64,000 bases of DNA. It comes from a virus. Shown in pieces: positions 8,519 through 16,321 of the stretch. The notes under the pieces were generated by a model. It made no database searches. It was not told the DNA's origin and saw only the letters and a list, made by a program, of their open reading frames with translations. A program made the translations under genes and the position numbers. The number at the start of each line of letters is the position of its first letter. Positions within the stretch are counted from its first letter, which is position 1. The stretch lies in the IMG/VR virus record IMGVR_UViG_3300013132_000039, positions 1 through 64,000 of that record, one strand, 5' to 3'.

Positions 8519-9097
8519 ATGCGTAGTTTTGTGCTAGGTAATGGAAAAAGCCGCCTTAATTTCGACTTCAATGAAATAAAAAGATTTGGTAAAATTTATG
8601 GCTGTAATGCTCTTTATAGAGAATTTGAGCCGGATTATCTTATCGCTGTAGATCCTAAAATGATCTTTGAAATAGAATCTAAAGGTTGGCAAAAAACACA
8701 TCAGGTGTGGACCAATCCAAATACAAAATATAAAAAATTTGAAGGATTTAATTATTTTAATCCTAGTCTCGGATGGAGTAGTGGACCGACCGCTTTAAAT
8801 TTTGCAGCCGGTCACGGTGCTAAAGAAATTTATATTTTTGGGTTTGATTATATCGGAATGCCAGACGGGCTTGTTAATAATATCTATGCAGATACAGAAA
8901 ATTATAAAAAATCACACGAGTCTGCAACTTATTATGGAAACTGGCGCAGACAAACTGAACAAACAATTAGAAACCATCCTAGCATAAAATTTTTTCGAGT
9001 TGTAGATAAAAATAATTTTTTTGATCCGGGCTTTGAATTAAAAAATTTTAAACATCTTAACATAGAAGATTTCAATCAATTAATAAAAACCTGGTAA
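8519..9097 (+). CDS. possible DUF115/MptE- or sialyltransferase-like enzyme
   Basis: 192 residues. It begins with FVLGNGKSR, then YGCNALYREFEPDYLIAVD, SSGPTALNFAAGHGAKEIYI and FGFDYIG. A Gly-Asn-Gly-x-Ser start followed by an Asn and a mid-protein IYIFGFDY strand is the layout of the DUF115/MptE-like and CST-type sialyltransferase folds, which use a nucleotide-linked donor. I cannot decide between them. It has a good ribosome site (AAGGACA) and sits between two prohead core genes, where no sugar enzyme belongs, so it looks like a cargo gene inserted in the head operon. It may modify a virion glycan or surface. Confidence 0.5.
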   Translation: MRSFVLGNGKSRLNFDFNEIKRFGKIYGCNALYREFEPDYLIAVDPKMIFEIESKGWQKTHQVWTNPNTKYKKFEGFNYFNPSLGWSSGPTALNFAAGHGAKEIYIFGFDYIGMPDGLVNNIYADTENYKKSHESATYYGNWRRQTEQTIRNHPSIKFFRVVDKNNFFDPGFELKNFKHLNIEDFNQLIKTW

Positions 9098-9175
9098 AAA
9101 TATACCATTTAGCACGGTTTATTGTAATCTTTTGTAAATAATAATGACAGCCTTGCAACCTATAGGAGATAAAAC

Positions 9176-10123
9176 ATGACTGATCGAAACAAATTCGAGC
9201 AGATGCTCGAACATCTTATTAATGATGAAAGTGACAAAGCCAAAGAGCTTTTCCATCAAATCGTAGTAGCTAAATCTCGTGAAATCTACGAAACAATTCT
9301 AGCTGAAGATTTTAATGAAGCTAAAGATGAAGACGAAGATGATGAGCAACAAGACGAGTCTAAAGATGACGACGAAGATAACGTTGATGAAGCTAAAGAC
9401 GAAGATGACGACGAAGAAATGGACGAGAGTTTTGGCTTTGCAGAAGGAGAGGACGAAGAAGCTGGCGATGATGTAGGCGGTGATGCCGGCGATGACATGA
9501 TTGGTGATCTTGAAGCCGATGATGATATGGGCGGTGAAGAAGATGATCTGGGTGGCGAAGGCGACCTAGAAGATCGTGTAGTTGACCTTGAAGATGCACT
9601 TGATGAATTAAAATCAGAATTTGAAGCTCTAATGTCCGGTGAAGAAGGCATGGATGATATGGGCGGTGAAGACGACATGGACATGGGCGGTGAAGACGAC
9701 ATGGGCATGGATATGGATTCTGAGGAAGATGATCTTAGTTTCGAAACAGACAACTTTATGCGTGAATACGTAGAGAAAGTAGGCGGCAAAGATTATACAA
9801 GTTATGGCAAAATGGGCGACAATGGTGCTAACACAAAAAGTATCGTAGCTGGTAAAAACGATATGGGTGGCACAGTTGCTAACCTTAAGGGTGGCACAGA
9901 AAGTGGTCCAGTAGAAGCCAACAAAGGACACCTAAAAGGAAGTAGTGTTTTCAAAGGAAATCCAAAAGAGGACAATATGGGAAACATTAATGTTCCAGGT
10001 GGAAATGCTGGAAAGACAGCATTTAAACATAAAGAGCCAACATATCCAAATGGCTTAGGAAAAGAGCAGGCTGACAAAAGCGCCGGTAGTTTAATGAACG
10101 GTGCTCCTAAGCGTGCCAAGTAA
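9176..10123 (+). CDS. very acidic prohead core-type protein
   Basis: 315 residues. After a helical start (1-45), residues 46-195 are dominated by Asp, Glu, Gly and Met with short repeats (MGGEDDM units near 160-180); the last 110 residues are Gly/Asn/Lys rich. ILAE near residues 41-44 fits the L-x-E site of the gp21 prohead protease. An acidic, repeat-bearing protein just before gp21 and gp22 fits a core component that is cut up at maturation, like T4 gp67/gp68, but the sequence is not clearly homologous. A ribosome site (TAGGAGA) precedes the start. Confidence 0.6.
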   Translation: MTDRNKFEQMLEHLINDESDKAKELFHQIVVAKSREIYETILAEDFNEAKDEDEDDEQQDESKDDDEDNVDEAKDEDDDEEMDESFGFAEGEDEEAGDDVGGDAGDDMIGDLEADDDMGGEEDDLGGEGDLEDRVVDLEDALDELKSEFEALMSGEEGMDDMGGEDDMDMGGEDDMGMDMDSEEDDLSFETDNFMREYVEKVGGKDYTSYGKMGDNGANTKSIVAGKNDMGGTVANLKGGTESGPVEANKGHLKGSSVFKGNPKEDNMGNINVPGGNAGKTAFKHKEPTYPNGLGKEQADKSAGSLMNGAPKRAK

Positions 10124-10133
10124 GGTAGAATAG

Positions 10134-10763
10134 ATGAACTATCTTCGTGAAAACCTGAGTTTCGACCAAGCTAAAATGGTCGTTGAGTCCGACGGTACTG
10201 ACAATGGAAAATCCTTGTATATGACAGGGATTTTCATTCAAGGTGACAAAAGGAATCAGAATCAGCGTGTTTATCCTGCGAAAGAAATCGCCAGGGCTGT
10301 CAAAACCCTGAACGATCAAATTGAAGGTGGATATTCAGTTCTTGGCGAAGTAGATCATCCAGATGACCTAAGAATTAACCTTGACCGCGTGTGCCATATG
10401 GTCACAAAAATGTGGATGGAAGGCGCAGACGGTTATGGAAAATTAAAAATCCTACCAACACCAATGGGCAACCTAGTGAAAACTATGTTAGAAAGCAGTG
10501 TGAAGTTAGGAGTAAGCAGTCGCGGATCCGGGAACGTTCGAGAGGACGGTTCCGGTGAAGTATCAGATTTCGAGATTATCACAATAGATGTGGTAGCTCA
10601 ACCAAGTGCTCCTGGAGCGTACCCTACACCAATATACGAACACCTTATGAATACTCGTAATGGTTATCGTAGCTTGCGTATAGCGCAAGAGGTCAAAGAC
10701 GATCCTAAGGCACAAAAATATCTCAAAGAGAGCCTATTATCAATAATAGGCAAGCTCCGATAA
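10134..10763 (+). CDS. gp21: prohead core protease gp21
   Basis: 209 residues of the T4 gp21 serine protease family (S77). The motif GEVDHP places the catalytic His at residue 75, and VKLGVSSRGSG the Ser at 128 or 129; the order His then Ser and their spacing match the family. The enzyme cuts scaffold and capsid proteins after L/I-x-E during prohead maturation and then digests itself. It lies between the acidic core protein and the scaffold, as in T4. The start follows the previous stop by ten bases. Confidence 0.92.
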   Translation: MNYLRENLSFDQAKMVVESDGTDNGKSLYMTGIFIQGDKRNQNQRVYPAKEIARAVKTLNDQIEGGYSVLGEVDHPDDLRINLDRVCHMVTKMWMEGADGYGKLKILPTPMGNLVKTMLESSVKLGVSSRGSGNVREDGSGEVSDFEIITIDVVAQPSAPGAYPTPIYEHLMNTRNGYRSLRIAQEVKDDPKAQKYLKESLLSIIGKLR

Positions 10764-10778
10764 AAATAGGAGAATCAC

Positions 10779-11870
10779 ATGTTGGATGCACTAAAACAAC
10801 TATTTGAGAATAATGTGATTTCTGAAGAGGTAAAAGCTGACATTGAGAAAGCTTGGGATACTCGTATTACCGAGGCCCGTACACAGCTAACTCAAGAACT
10901 ACGTGAAGAATTTGCACAACGCTACGAGCATGACAAACAGGTTATGGTAGAAGCGATTGATCGTATGCTCGGCGACCAGCTGAGAGATGAGATCAAGCAA
11001 TTTGTAGAAGATCGTGGTCAACTTGCTGAAGCTAAGGCAAGAGTTGTTGTTGAAGGTCGAAAGACTGCTAGACTAATGAAGGAATTCATTACAAGACAGC
11101 TTGCAGCTGAAGTTAAAGAGTTGCACGAAGATCAGGTACAGATGGCAGGCAAATTTAAAACTCTAGAAAAGTTTGTAGTAGAAGCTCTTGCACAAGAAAT
11201 AGCAGAATTTCATTTAGACAAGCAGGACTTAGCAAAAACTAAGGTAAAACTTGTTCGTGAAGGACGCGAAGCACTTGCTAAAATGAAAGAACAATTTGTA
11301 AAACGTGCAGCACAATTAGTAGAATCTACAGTTGAAAAAACCCTTACAAAGGAAATTGGTCAACTGAAAGAAGACATTGAAAGTGCTCGTCGTAATGACT
11401 TCGGTCGCAAATTGTTTGAAGCATTTTCAAGCGAATATCAGAACAGTTATCTTAACGAAAAATCAGAAACATCTCGTTTGCTCAAGGTCATAGACACAAA
11501 AGAATTAGAACTTGCCACTGCTAAAAACGCTGTAGCAGAAGCACGTCTGGTTATGGAAAGCAAAGTTAAAGAAGTAAAAATTCTTAAGGAAAGTCAAGAA
11601 CGTCAAGGTATTATGAATGAACTAATAGCTCCTCTTGCTCCACAGCAAAAGGCTATTATGAAGGAATTACTTGAAAGCGTACATACTACAAAACTACGTA
11701 ATAGTTTTGAAAAGTACTTGCCAAGCGTAATTGCTGGCGACGCTCCCCAGAAGAAAAAACAGGCACTAGTTGAGGCAAAAGAAGTTACAGGCAATAAAGA
11801 AACCAACAGCGTAAGTAGCAGCAAAGAAGACGCAAACATTGTTGACATACGTCGTCTTGCTGGAATTTAA
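10779..11870 (+). CDS. gp22: scaffold protein gp22
   Basis: 363 residues, nearly all alpha-helical and highly charged, with long coiled-coil segments (about 20-275), as expected for the major scaffolding protein of the T4 prohead core. It is placed between protease and capsid gene, as in T4, and has a strong ribosome site (AGGAG). The extreme C-terminus, DIRRLAGI, recurs in slightly altered form (RIRKLAGLI) at the end of the 519-residue protein at 58759, suggesting a shared docking tail. Confidence 0.9.
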   Translation: MLDALKQLFENNVISEEVKADIEKAWDTRITEARTQLTQELREEFAQRYEHDKQVMVEAIDRMLGDQLRDEIKQFVEDRGQLAEAKARVVVEGRKTARLMKEFITRQLAAEVKELHEDQVQMAGKFKTLEKFVVEALAQEIAEFHLDKQDLAKTKVKLVREGREALAKMKEQFVKRAAQLVESTVEKTLTKEIGQLKEDIESARRNDFGRKLFEAFSSEYQNSYLNEKSETSRLLKVIDTKELELATAKNAVAEARLVMESKVKEVKILKESQERQGIMNELIAPLAPQQKAIMKELLESVHTTKLRNSFEKYLPSVIAGDAPQKKKQALVEAKEVTGNKETNSVSSSKEDANIVDIRRLAGI

Positions 11871-11896
11871 GTTTAAGACAATTAGGAGATAATATA

Positions 11897-13066
11897 ATGT
11901 CAGAACTACTAACAGGCCGTTGGGCAGAGACTAAACAGGCTCTTTTAGAAGGCCTACAAGGCACTAAAAAAACAGTAATGGCAACTACACTCGAGAATAC
12001 TCGTAAGTATCTCGCAGAAAGTGCTAGTGCTGGTGCCACTTCTGCCGGCAACGTTGCAACATTAAATCGCGTGATCCTTCCAGTGATTCGTCGCGTTATG
12101 CCAACCGTTATTGCTAACGAGTTAGTTGGTGTACAACCAATGACTGGACCAGTTGGTCAAATCCATACACTACGTGTACGTTATGCTGATAGCTTTAACA
12201 GTACAAGTGGTACAGACGTAACAGCTGGTGAAGAGGCACTAAGCCCATTTAAGATTGCTGAAGGCTATTCTGGCGCTGCTAACGACAAAGCTGCTGTAAC
12301 TGCTGCTTTAGAAGGTGAAGCTGGTCGCAGAATGAGCATTCAAATCTTAAAGCAAACAGTTGAAGCGAAAACTCGTAAGTTAAGCGCTCGCTGGACATTT
12401 GAAGCTGCTCAAGATATGCAAGCTCAACACGGTATTGATGTTGAAGCTGAAATCATGGCTGCTCTAGCACAAGAAATTACTGCTGAAATCGATCGCGAAA
12501 TTCTAGCAAGTCTTAAGACACTAGCTGGTTCACAGAACCAGATCGCTTTTGATCAGGCTGCTGTAAGCGGTACAGCTACATTCGTTGGTGACGAGCACGC
12601 TGCTCTTGCAGTTGCTATCAACCGCGTAAGTAACACAATCGCTCAGCGTACACGTCGTGGCGCTGGTAACTGGGCTGTTGTAAGTCCTACAACATTAACA
12701 ATGTTGCAGAGTGCTACAACTAGTGCATTTGCTCGCACAACAGAAGGTACATTCGAAGCCCCAACAAACACCAAGTTTGCTGGTACACTTAACGGTGCAA
12801 TGAAAGTTTATGTTGATACATATGCTGCCAATGACACAGTGCTTGTTGGTTACAAAGGTTCAACAGAAAGTGATGCACCTGCATTCTACTGCCCATACAT
12901 TCCATTGATGAGCAGTGGTGTTGTTCTTGATCCTAGCACCTTTGAGCCAGTAGTTAGCTTTATGACACGTTATGGTTATGTTGAGCTAACAAATACTGCA
13001 AGCTCTCTAGGTAATGCTGCGGATTATCTTGGAACAGTAACAGTATCTAATCCAACATTCTTCTAA
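11897..13066 (+). CDS. gp23: major capsid protein gp23
   Basis: 389 residues. Typical gp23 motifs are present: VILPVIRRVMPTVIANELVGVQP near 63-85 (the N-arm of the HK97-type fold), HTLRVRYAD, and a C-terminal GYVELTN. The N-terminal 41 residues form the scaffold-contact peptide; YLAE at 38-41 followed by SASAG is a good gp21 cleavage site, so the mature protein should start at Ser42 (LLE at 16-18 is a second possible site). It is shorter than T4 gp23 (about 520), as in marine relatives, and no gp24 vertex gene is seen here. A strong AGGAG ribosome site precedes it; a terminator follows. Confidence 0.96.
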   Translation: MSELLTGRWAETKQALLEGLQGTKKTVMATTLENTRKYLAESASAGATSAGNVATLNRVILPVIRRVMPTVIANELVGVQPMTGPVGQIHTLRVRYADSFNSTSGTDVTAGEEALSPFKIAEGYSGAANDKAAVTAALEGEAGRRMSIQILKQTVEAKTRKLSARWTFEAAQDMQAQHGIDVEAEIMAALAQEITAEIDREILASLKTLAGSQNQIAFDQAAVSGTATFVGDEHAALAVAINRVSNTIAQRTRRGAGNWAVVSPTTLTMLQSATTSAFARTTEGTFEAPTNTKFAGTLNGAMKVYVDTYAANDTVLVGYKGSTESDAPAFYCPYIPLMSSGVVLDPSTFEPVVSFMTRYGYVELTNTASSLGNAADYLGTVTVSNPTFF

Positions 13067-13094
13067 TCAACAAAGAAGAAATAGTTTGATTACT

Positions 13095-13123
13095 AAGGGC
13101 GCCAAGTGCGCCCTTTGTTATTT
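13095..13123 (+). terminator. terminator after the capsid gene
   Basis: An 8 bp perfect stem (AAGGGCGC at 13095-13102 with GCGCCCTT at 13108-13115, loop CAAGT) is followed by a T-rich TGTTATTT tail. It separates the very strongly expressed gp23 from the next operon. Confidence 0.8.
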
Positions 13124-13125
13124 CT

Positions 13126-13133
13126 TATAAATA
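13126..13133 (+). promoter_or_regulatory. late promoter TATAAATA of the virion/fibre operon
   Basis: A perfect TATAAATA directly behind the capsid terminator. The roughly 55-base leader before 13194 contains a 6 bp hairpin (ATGCTTGCCAAGCAT) and an AAGGAG ribosome site. Confidence 0.8.
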
Positions 13134-13193
13134 CATTGTCGATATGACTTATGCTTGCCAAGCATAGACCTAGAACGTCAAGGAGAAAATAAA

Positions 13194-13556
13194 ATGGCAA
13201 ATAAAATAAGCAAAAAATATTTCGGTCCTACAGGTAACGCCTCTACTCCCCACTTACCAATCAGATTTAAAACAGGTGGATCTGTTTATGAAGGTTATAT
13301 TTTAAAACAAAAAGGTGCCCGTAGATTCAAATGTAGCAGTGATAACGGTGCTACCACAGCAATTTGTAGTCTTACTGATGCAGTAGTTCCAGCAAATAAC
13401 GGAGATGCTAGTCTAGTAGGAGTGGCAGCAGGAGGAACTTCTGTGCCTTTAAGAAAACTAGGCGGACGTAAAGCTCATGCATTTAATGGTAATAACTATA
13501 AATGGGTATTACAAGACGATTCAACAGAGACCTTAATAGTATTAACACAAATCTAA
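13194..13556 (+). CDS. small virion protein, unknown fold
   Basis: 120 residues starting MANKISKKYFGPTG; beta-rich, with GYILKQKGARRFKCS near 37-51 and VPLRKLGGRKAHAFNGNNYKW near 82-102. I have seen similar proteins after gp23 in marine T4-like phages, where they are listed as structural. I chose the ATG at 13194 because AAGGAG lies eight bases before it; an upstream in-frame start at 13155 has none. It is the first gene of the long operon and could be a head decoration or a small collar protein; the sequence does not say which. Confidence 0.7.
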   Translation: MANKISKKYFGPTGNASTPHLPIRFKTGGSVYEGYILKQKGARRFKCSSDNGATTAICSLTDAVVPANNGDASLVGVAAGGTSVPLRKLGGRKAHAFNGNNYKWVLQDDSTETLIVLTQI

Positions 13557-13557
13557 A

Positions 13558-14655
13558 ATGACCGTAAAAGTATTAAATGTAAGTGACGGCAACTATAAAG
13601 TAGTTGTAAAGCAATCTGGTGATATTGATTTAGATACTAGAGGTCCTACGTCTGTTGGGTTAGGTAAAGTTAACATATACGGTGACCTTTGGATCTATGG
13701 TAGCCAAACACAGGTAGAATCTACGCAGCTTTATGTTAGTGATCAAAAAATCACTATAGCAGATGGTAATAGCAATAGCACTCTACCAGGCGACGGCAAC
13801 GGCGGGTTTGATATTATACGTGGAAATGGAAATGCTAGCTTTTATTTTAATGAAAACATTAATCATCGTAACAGCGCCTATGCACTAATAAATGGTTCAT
13901 TTGAACTATTAATAGGCGGGAATAGAGCTGGACTTTATGTTAGTAGTATTCAAGTTGCTAATAACGATAACTTATATTTGATAAATCAAGGTACTGGTGT
14001 AGTAACTGTTCGAGGAACAAATAATTACGAAGAAAATATTTTAGACTACCCTGTCGGACATACAGCAGGCGGTCAATATGCTCCTGCTACAGGACAAATT
14101 ATTTTATATAACAATGATACAGCTAAGGATGCATTAGTTAATACACAAGGTTTGGCAGACTATGTAACATCTGCATTATACTATGCAAACTTTACTCATA
14201 TTACAAATGATGACACTGAAGTTAGAGTATTTGATGCTAGTAGCACTGATCCTTTAAGCCAAAACAATCCTAGCTATATTAACTTTAAAGTTGATGGGAC
14301 TCAGAGGGCTAAAATTGATTCTAATAATCTTAGCATTCCTGTAAGTACCGATTTTCTTCAAATTTCTAGTAGCGGAGCAAATGCTACTATTAGCGTAACT
14401 GGAGTAGCTAATCGAAATATTGAACTTGATCCTAGTGGAACTGGAAAAGTAAAAGTAAGTTCTGATTTAGAAACTACTGGAGTTTTACAACTAGATAATC
14501 AGGTTTCTACTCCTAGTACCAACAGTAATTATAATGTCCTTTATAGCAAATCTACACTAGGTATGGGCAAAACTGGTCTATACTTTGCTAACCCTACAGC
14601 AGGTGATGAGTTAGTAAGTAGACGTAGAGCCTTGGGATTTAGCATGATATTTTAA
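13558..14655 (+). CDS. fibre-like structural protein
   Basis: 365 residues, rich in Asn, Ser, Thr, Gly and beta strands. The block GDLWIYGSQTQVESTQLYVS (about 42-61) followed by DQKITIAD is the element with which many phage fibre proteins join shaft and head. The C-terminus ends in RRRALGFSMIF. Starts one base after the previous stop with no ribosome site, so it is translated by coupling. Probably a fibre or fibre connector. Confidence 0.65.
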   Translation: MTVKVLNVSDGNYKVVVKQSGDIDLDTRGPTSVGLGKVNIYGDLWIYGSQTQVESTQLYVSDQKITIADGNSNSTLPGDGNGGFDIIRGNGNASFYFNENINHRNSAYALINGSFELLIGGNRAGLYVSSIQVANNDNLYLINQGTGVVTVRGTNNYEENILDYPVGHTAGGQYAPATGQIILYNNDTAKDALVNTQGLADYVTSALYYANFTHITNDDTEVRVFDASSTDPLSQNNPSYINFKVDGTQRAKIDSNNLSIPVSTDFLQISSSGANATISVTGVANRNIELDPSGTGKVKVSSDLETTGVLQLDNQVSTPSTNSNYNVLYSKSTLGMGKTGLYFANPTAGDELVSRRRALGFSMIF

Positions 14656-14665
14656 GGACAAGAAA

Positions 14666-14992
14666 ATGGCAATTCGTAACGCAGCATTATTAACAGGAGG
14701 AACCACAATATTCACTTGTCCAGGTACACTTGTAACCGATGTACAAGAACACGCAGTTACCTGTTTAATATTTTGTAATGTTGATTCTAATGATGCTAAT
14801 TTAGATTTATCTGCATACAGTCAAGATACTGGAAATACAATGAAATTAGTTAATAGTTTAACCGTTCCAGCAGGCGAGACATTTACGTTTGATACAGAAA
14901 AGTTAGTATTAACTACAGGTGATTATTTAATAGCAACACCGTCTGCTAATAATAGACTAGTTGTAACAGTAAGTTCTATGCGAGTAGGTTAA
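14666..14992 (+). CDS. small beta-rich virion protein (paralogue set A)
   Basis: 108 residues: a short N-terminus, then a strand-rich core with CLIFCNVDSNDANLDLS near 33-49, PAGETFTFDTEKLVL, GDYLIATPS and a closing VVTVSSM. The layout, size and order of strands are the same as in the proteins at 15593 and 29497, so I take the three as diverged paralogues. A ribosome site (AAGGACA) precedes it; its stop overlaps the next start (TAATG). Its role is unknown, perhaps a capping or adaptor subunit for neighbouring fibres. Confidence 0.6.
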   Translation: MAIRNAALLTGGTTIFTCPGTLVTDVQEHAVTCLIFCNVDSNDANLDLSAYSQDTGNTMKLVNSLTVPAGETFTFDTEKLVLTTGDYLIATPSANNRLVVTVSSMRVG

Positions 14993-15534
14993 TGAAGTTT
15001 CTGAAAAAGAGTCAGCTTAATTTTAGAAATGTTAAAGATCAAAGTGTTAGTGTAGAAACTGATGGTCGAGTTACTATGGATGGTAAAATTAGTTTGCTTA
15101 TTCCTAAAGGGCAAACTGCCGACCGTCCAGTAACTTCTATAGAAGGAATGATACGTTATAACTCAGACTCAAATGAACTAGAAGCATATCAAGGAAATAG
15201 CTCTACAGGTAACGCAATTTGGCGTACGATAAAGTTTAAAGAACCGAGCACGCTATCATTCCAATCTTTTGTTTCTCATTCTGGTGGTGATATGTTTGGA
15301 CCTTTAAGCATAAACCCTTTTGACTTTAAAAAAGAAGGCTCTTCTTTGTCACTAACTGCTAGTGAAATCGCAGAAAGACTTTTAGTTATAGTTGAAAATG
15401 TCATACAGGTGGCCAATGTAAATTATGAAATATTGCAAGATCCTATAGGTTATGCAGCAGGTGCTTGGATACATTTTGGTAGTAGTGTTCCAACTACTAA
15501 AAACATTTACATAATAAACGGCCTAGACCGTTAA
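14992..15534 (+). CDS. structural protein with fibre-type repeat element
   Basis: 180 residues. RPVTSIEGMIRYNSDSNELE near 44-63 followed by GNAIWRTI is the G-x-x-RYN...FE-x-Y-x-G...W element found at the tips and joints of many phage tail fibres. No catalytic motif is seen. The start overlaps the previous stop by one base, so it is translationally coupled to the small beta-rich protein before it. Confidence 0.6.
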   Translation: MKFLKKSQLNFRNVKDQSVSVETDGRVTMDGKISLLIPKGQTADRPVTSIEGMIRYNSDSNELEAYQGNSSTGNAIWRTIKFKEPSTLSFQSFVSHSGGDMFGPLSINPFDFKKEGSSLSLTASEIAERLLVIVENVIQVANVNYEILQDPIGYAAGAWIHFGSSVPTTKNIYIINGLDR

Positions 15535-15558
15535 CTAAAAAGCTATTATTTTATTTTT

Positions 15559-15566
15559 AATAAATA
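15559..15566 (+). promoter_or_regulatory. late promoter AATAAATA
   Basis: AATAAATAC lies 27 bases before the ATG at 15593, with GGATGA as a ribosome site in the leader. The octamer is enclosed by an AAAAAGCT/AGCTTTTT inverted repeat (15537-15544 and 15574-15581), which may be chance. Confidence 0.7.
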
Positions 15567-15592
15567 CAAGACAAGCTTTTTTTGGATGAAAT

Positions 15593-15922
15593 ATGGCAAC
15601 CTTTTTTAGAACCAAAGTTGTTAAAGGCGTAGGCCTTACACCAGTCGACGTTGTGAACACGATTTCAAACAACAGATTTACAATTTTAGGTTGTAATGCA
15701 GCCAATGTCACAGATGATAATGTAATTGTAGATGTTAAAGTTGTTGATGCAAGCAGTACAGAGGCTTATTGGGTGAAGGGCATTGTTATACCTCCTTACA
15801 ATTCATTAAAAATAGTAACTAATGGTGAAAAACTTATACTAGCAGAAAATTGTGCTCTTAGACTAGTAAGTGATCAACCAGGCAGCGTAGATGTAGTAGT
15901 AAGCTATGCTGAAATTGTTTAA
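15593..15922 (+). CDS. small beta-rich virion protein (paralogue set A)
   Basis: 109 residues. Strand-rich, with RFTILGCNAANVTDDNVIVD near 28-47, IPPYNSLKIVTNGEKLILA and a closing VDVVVSYAEIV. Same size and strand order as the proteins at 14666 and 29497. It starts a new promoter unit. Function unknown. Confidence 0.6.
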   Translation: MATFFRTKVVKGVGLTPVDVVNTISNNRFTILGCNAANVTDDNVIVDVKVVDASSTEAYWVKGIVIPPYNSLKIVTNGEKLILAENCALRLVSDQPGSVDVVVSYAEIV

Positions 15923-15932
15923 AGGATAAACG

Positions 15933-16295
15933 ATGGCACAGAATAATTACTTATTTGGACTTGATGAAACTACATTACTAGGCGATGCGCCAAAATATTT
16001 TTATGGGCTAAGACGAACAAAAGAAGGTGATTTATATTTTGGAAAGTATAATACATTACAACCAGACGAACTTATTGTAGTAAACAATAACGGTCCAGCG
16101 GAAGAAGATTACAGCGAATTCGAATATGGTGTTGACTATGTTGATAACATAGATGAGAATCATAATATTGTATATGACAACTTGTATTTTAGTCAATATC
16201 GTTGGGACACAAGGTCTATGTATTATTACATAGACGAAAATGGTAGTTTTATTGCTAGAATTGCGCAAAAATATACCTACGAAGAAGAATTATAA
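15933..16295 (+). CDS. conserved small structural protein
   Basis: 120 residues, acidic and tyrosine-rich: PKYFYGLRRTKEGDLYFGK near 20-38, then FEYGVDYVDN, NLYFSQYRWDTR and YYIDENG. I recall this pattern as a conserved protein encoded in front of the giant fibre genes in marine T4-like phages; no enzyme motif. A ribosome site (AAAGGAT) precedes it. Perhaps a fibre adaptor, given the company. Confidence 0.65.
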   Translation: MAQNNYLFGLDETTLLGDAPKYFYGLRRTKEGDLYFGKYNTLQPDELIVVNNNGPAEEDYSEFEYGVDYVDNIDENHNIVYDNLYFSQYRWDTRSMYYYIDENGSFIARIAQKYTYEEEL

Positions 16296-16298
16296 ATA
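16291..16298 (+). promoter_or_regulatory. late promoter TATAAATA for the first giant fibre
   Basis: A perfect octamer overlaps the stop codon of the preceding gene; a 23-base leader with AGGAAA leads to the ATG at 16322. Confidence 0.75.
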
Positions 16299-16321
16299 TT
16301 GAATAAGTACAGGAAAACATA

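Noticed and set aside
9286-9789. 167-codon minus-strand frame rich in Ser and Pro.
   Set aside because: It is the mirror of the Asp/Glu-rich codons of the acidic core protein on the plus strand and has no ribosome site.
15537-15581. AAAAAGCT/AGCTTTTT inverted repeat around a late promoter, as a possible operator.
   Set aside because: A/T-rich arms with a 29-base loop can easily arise by chance, and the pattern is not repeated at other late promoters.
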